From IMG/VR virus record IMGVR_UViG_3300007351_000059, positions 1-22,566 of that record: 22,566 nt of DNA. One strand, 5' to 3'. How positions within the stretch are numbered: the first letter of the stretch is position 1; the number at the start of each line of letters is the position of its first letter. The position numbers and the translations under genes were made by a program. The stretch is from a virus. Under the pieces are notes generated by a model that saw only the letters and a list, made by a program, of their open reading frames with translations, had not been told where the DNA came from and made no database searches. Of the stretch, positions 22,528 to 22,566 are shown one piece after another.

Positions 22528-22566
22528 AGATCGGAAGAGCACACGTCTGAACTCCAGTCACCGATG
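22528..22566 (+). other. Illumina TruSeq adapter contamination
   Basis: From 22528 the sequence reads AGATCGGAAGAGCACACGTC and continues as the TruSeq read-1 adapter, then CGATG, which matches the start of index 2 (CGATGT). It is a library artefact joined to the true end at 22527. Confidence 0.97.

Noticed and set aside
20899-22542. Complete 547-aa gene starting at GTG 22542
   Set aside because: The start and first five codons lie in sequencing adapter; the gene is truncated at 22527.

Overview
This window is a fragment of a tailed (siphovirus-type, HK97-like) bacteriophage or prophage. Every gene I accept lies on the minus strand, so it reads from right (22.5 kb) to left (1). Strong AGGAGG-type ribosome binding sites, ATGA/TAATG start-stop overlaps, moderate GC, TTG/GTG starts and the protein families point to a phage of a low-to-mid GC Firmicute, probably a clostridium. 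I see no host genes, integrase, repressor or lysis genes, so temperate versus virulent cannot be decided here. The right end is not biological: the last 39 bases (22528-22566) are Illumina TruSeq adapter plus the first bases of an index, so the contig truly stops at 22527 and the first gene is cut.

Replication and control (22527-19790): a truncated P-loop replication ATPase/helicase is followed by 370 bp of non-coding DNA. This holds two opposed arrays of TTGTAACG repeats around an AT-rich core with an alternating CG tract, a very good candidate replication origin. Next comes an ArpU/sigma-like late regulator, then a promoter with three GCACAAA repeats.

Accessory segment (19762-16490): an HNH endonuclease with its own terminator; a 52-codon gene or structured element with a G9 tract; a ParB-like protein overlapping a small class I methyltransferase with a Trm1-like DDYGSP motif; a possible gene remnant; and a free-standing cassette (promoter, 54-aa protein, radical SAM enzyme, terminators) bracketed by two imperfect direct repeats.

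Packaging and head (16420-9644): P27 small terminase, large terminase, small membrane protein, portal, prohead protease, major capsid protein, a possible head accessory protein and a head-tail connector. Perfect intergenic hairpins sit after the protease, after the capsid gene and after the accessory gene.

Tail (9647-1): a small unknown protein, head-tail adaptor, DUF3168-type terminator, 54-aa protein, two related tail-tube proteins, a G/GT tail chaperone pair with a clear A-AAA-AAC -1 frameshift site, HK97 gp10-like protein, tape measure, a hub-like tail protein, three small distal tail proteins and a glycine-rich fibre running off the left end. In the tail module neighbouring genes overlap or lie within a few bases of each other, which suggests one late operon with translational coupling.
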